From positions 1-5,489 of the forward strand of contig VEOV01000255.1 of NCBI GenBank assembly GCA_012026855.1: a DNA stretch of 5,489 nucleotides, in the 5' to 3' direction. Below are positions 4,559-5,489 of the stretch, in pieces (within the stretch, counting starts at the first letter, position 1; each line of letters starts with the position of its first letter). The position numbers were made by a program, and so were the translations under genes. The stretch is from Geobacter sp. (GTDB lineage Bacteria; Desulfobacterota; Desulfuromonadia; Geobacterales; DSM-12255). The notes below the pieces were generated by a model, which worked only from the letters and a program-made list of their open reading frames with translations, did not search any database and was not told where the DNA came from.

Positions 4559-5489
4559 GTGCCCAACATTGACCGTTACCTTGAAGCGATGCAGAAGCAG
4601 CATGCCGAGACAATGCTCCTGAAAGTCGGCGGCATGGTGGAGATGACCATAAACGGCCAGAGCCGGCCGGTCTCCAACAAGCCGGTTACGGTTGAACAGG
4701 TGCATGGGCTGGTGGTCGAGGTGCTGCCCGATTACCGGTCGCGCTTGCAGGATGGCCGCGGTTCCTTCCCCTATCGCTCCCCTTACGGCAGCTATCAGCT
4801 GCAGATTGTCGACGGCAGCGTACTGCGGATTGCGGCGCTGCCCGACCAGCCGCAGCCGGCTGCCCCGCCTCCGCCCGCGCCGCCGGAAGAGGAACCGATC
4901 ATCTATGCCGAGTCAACTACGGTGGTCAGCGGCGACATTGCCCATATGGACGAACTGTTCCACCAGATGCTGGACATGAAGGCCTCCGATATCCACCTGA
5001 AGAGCGGCAAGGTGCCCATGGTCCGGGTTGACGGTTCCATGACCCCCATGCCCGGCAGGGGGGCGATTGATCCCGAGACTCTGGATGTCCTGCTGCACAA
5101 CATCATGCCGGAGAAGAACCGCGTAGAATTCCGCGAAACCAACGATACCGACTTTGCCCATGTGCTGGGGGAGCGTTCCCGGATGCGGGCCAACGTCTTT
5201 CGCGACATTGCCGGTATCGGGGCGGTTTTCCGGCAGATTCCCACCAAGATTCTCACCGCCGAGCAGCTCGGCCTCCCCGAAGTGGTGCTCAGTTTCTGCG
5301 ATTTCGACAAGGGGCTGGTGGTGGTCACCGGGCCGACCGGCTCAGGCAAGTCAACCACCCTGGCGGCCATGATCAACTACATCAACGAGACCCGCGAAGA
5401 CCATCTGATCACCATCGAGGACCCGGTTGAATTCGTCCACCCCGACAAGAAGTGCCACATCAACCAGCGCGAGGTGGGTTCCCATACCC
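4559..5489 (+). CDS. pilT: PilT-like type IV pilus retraction ATPase with N-terminal extension, 3' end cut by window edge
   Basis: A cytoplasmic hexameric secretion-type ATPase that powers pilus retraction and twitching. The window holds 310 codons. The PilT core begins at about 130: SDIHLKSGKVPMVRVDGSM (143-161) is the PAS-like N-domain, RMRANVFRDIAGIGAVFRQI (208-227) its arginine-rich end, and VVVTGPTGSGKSTTLAAMI (254-272) carries the Walker A loop with Lys264. TIEDPVEFVH (285-294) is the Asp box with its acidic residues. The sequence ends at QREVGSHT, before Walker B and the His box. Upstream of the core are ~95 residues that look like a degenerate second N-domain, and a proline-rich linker (95-113, AAPPPPAPP). 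Standard PilT of ~345 residues starts near the core, so this form would be ~120 longer. The start is GTG with a strong binding site. No other pilus genes are visible, so it may be one of several PilT paralogues; PilT is favoured over PilB by the GPTGSGKSTTLAAMI and EDPVEFVH context. Confidence 0.93.
   Translation, partial: MPNIDRYLEAMQKQHAETMLLKVGGMVEMTINGQSRPVSNKPVTVEQVHGLVVEVLPDYRSRLQDGRGSFPYRSPYGSYQLQIVDGSVLRIAALPDQPQPAAPPPPAPPEEEPIIYAESTTVVSGDIAHMDELFHQMLDMKASDIHLKSGKVPMVRVDGSMTPMPGRGAIDPETLDVLLHNIMPEKNRVEFRETNDTDFAHVLGERSRMRANVFRDIAGIGAVFRQIPTKILTAEQLGLPEVVLSFCDFDKGLVVVTGPTGSGKSTTLAAMINYINETREDHLITIEDPVEFVHPDKKCHINQREVGSHT

Noticed and set aside
4104..4613. A 169-codon minus-strand frame opposite the ParB-like gene
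   Set aside because: It spans the gene junction and the strong PilT binding site, and has no motif or binding site of its own. Because the plus-strand gene is itself unrecognised I looked at it twice. The plus frame fits the operon spacing and has the more protein-like sequence.
4860..4900. GC-rich repetitive stretch that could look like a tandem repeat
   Set aside because: It encodes the proline/alanine-rich linker of the PilT-like protein; CCG/GCC codon repetition explains it.

Overview
The window carries seven protein-coding genes on two divergent transcription units. The DNA is GC-rich and densely packed, with tight gene junctions and good Shine-Dalgarno sites. The gene types are an anaerobic-type cobalamin gene, a PHP/endonuclease Q-like protein, a secreted parvulin and a PilT ATPase with an extended N-terminus. 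This mix suggests a Geobacter/Pelobacter-like member of the Desulfuromonadota (former Deltaproteobacteria). That assignment is inferred from gene content and style; no marker gene is present.

Minus-strand unit (about 3069 down to 1, read right to left). An endonuclease Q-family PHP protein comes first. It is followed by a 99-residue cysteine-rich YkgJ-type protein, then an uncharacterised lipoprotein, then precorrin-4/cobalt-precorrin-4 C11-methyltransferase (CobM/CbiF), which runs off the left edge. The gaps are 23, 47 and 1 bases, so the four genes are probably one operon although their functions look unrelated: DNA repair, metal chelation, envelope and B12 synthesis.

Intergenic region 3070-3182. 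This is the only substantial non-coding stretch, at 113 bases between divergent genes. It holds a plausible sigma-70-like promoter for the rightward unit and a perfect 8+8 base inverted repeat that begins inside the promoter and ends just before the ribosome binding site. It is the natural place for regulation of the rightward unit, and possibly of the leftward one.

Plus-strand unit (3183 to the right edge). A signal-peptide-bearing PpiC-type peptidyl-prolyl isomerase comes first. Three bases later, and in the same reading frame, is a 147-residue protein whose C-terminal half resembles a ParB-type nucleotide-binding fold. Then comes a PilT-like type IV pilus retraction ATPase, cut by the window end after its Walker A and Asp-box regions. 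The first ~95 residues of the PilT-like protein look like a degenerate second copy of PilT's own N-terminal PAS-like domain.

I see no RNA genes, insertion sequences, CRISPR arrays or intrinsic terminators. The most interesting leads are the duplicated PilT N-domain, the ParB-like protein between ppiC and pilT, the endonuclease Q-family gene heading a mixed operon, and the inverted repeat in the divergent promoter region.
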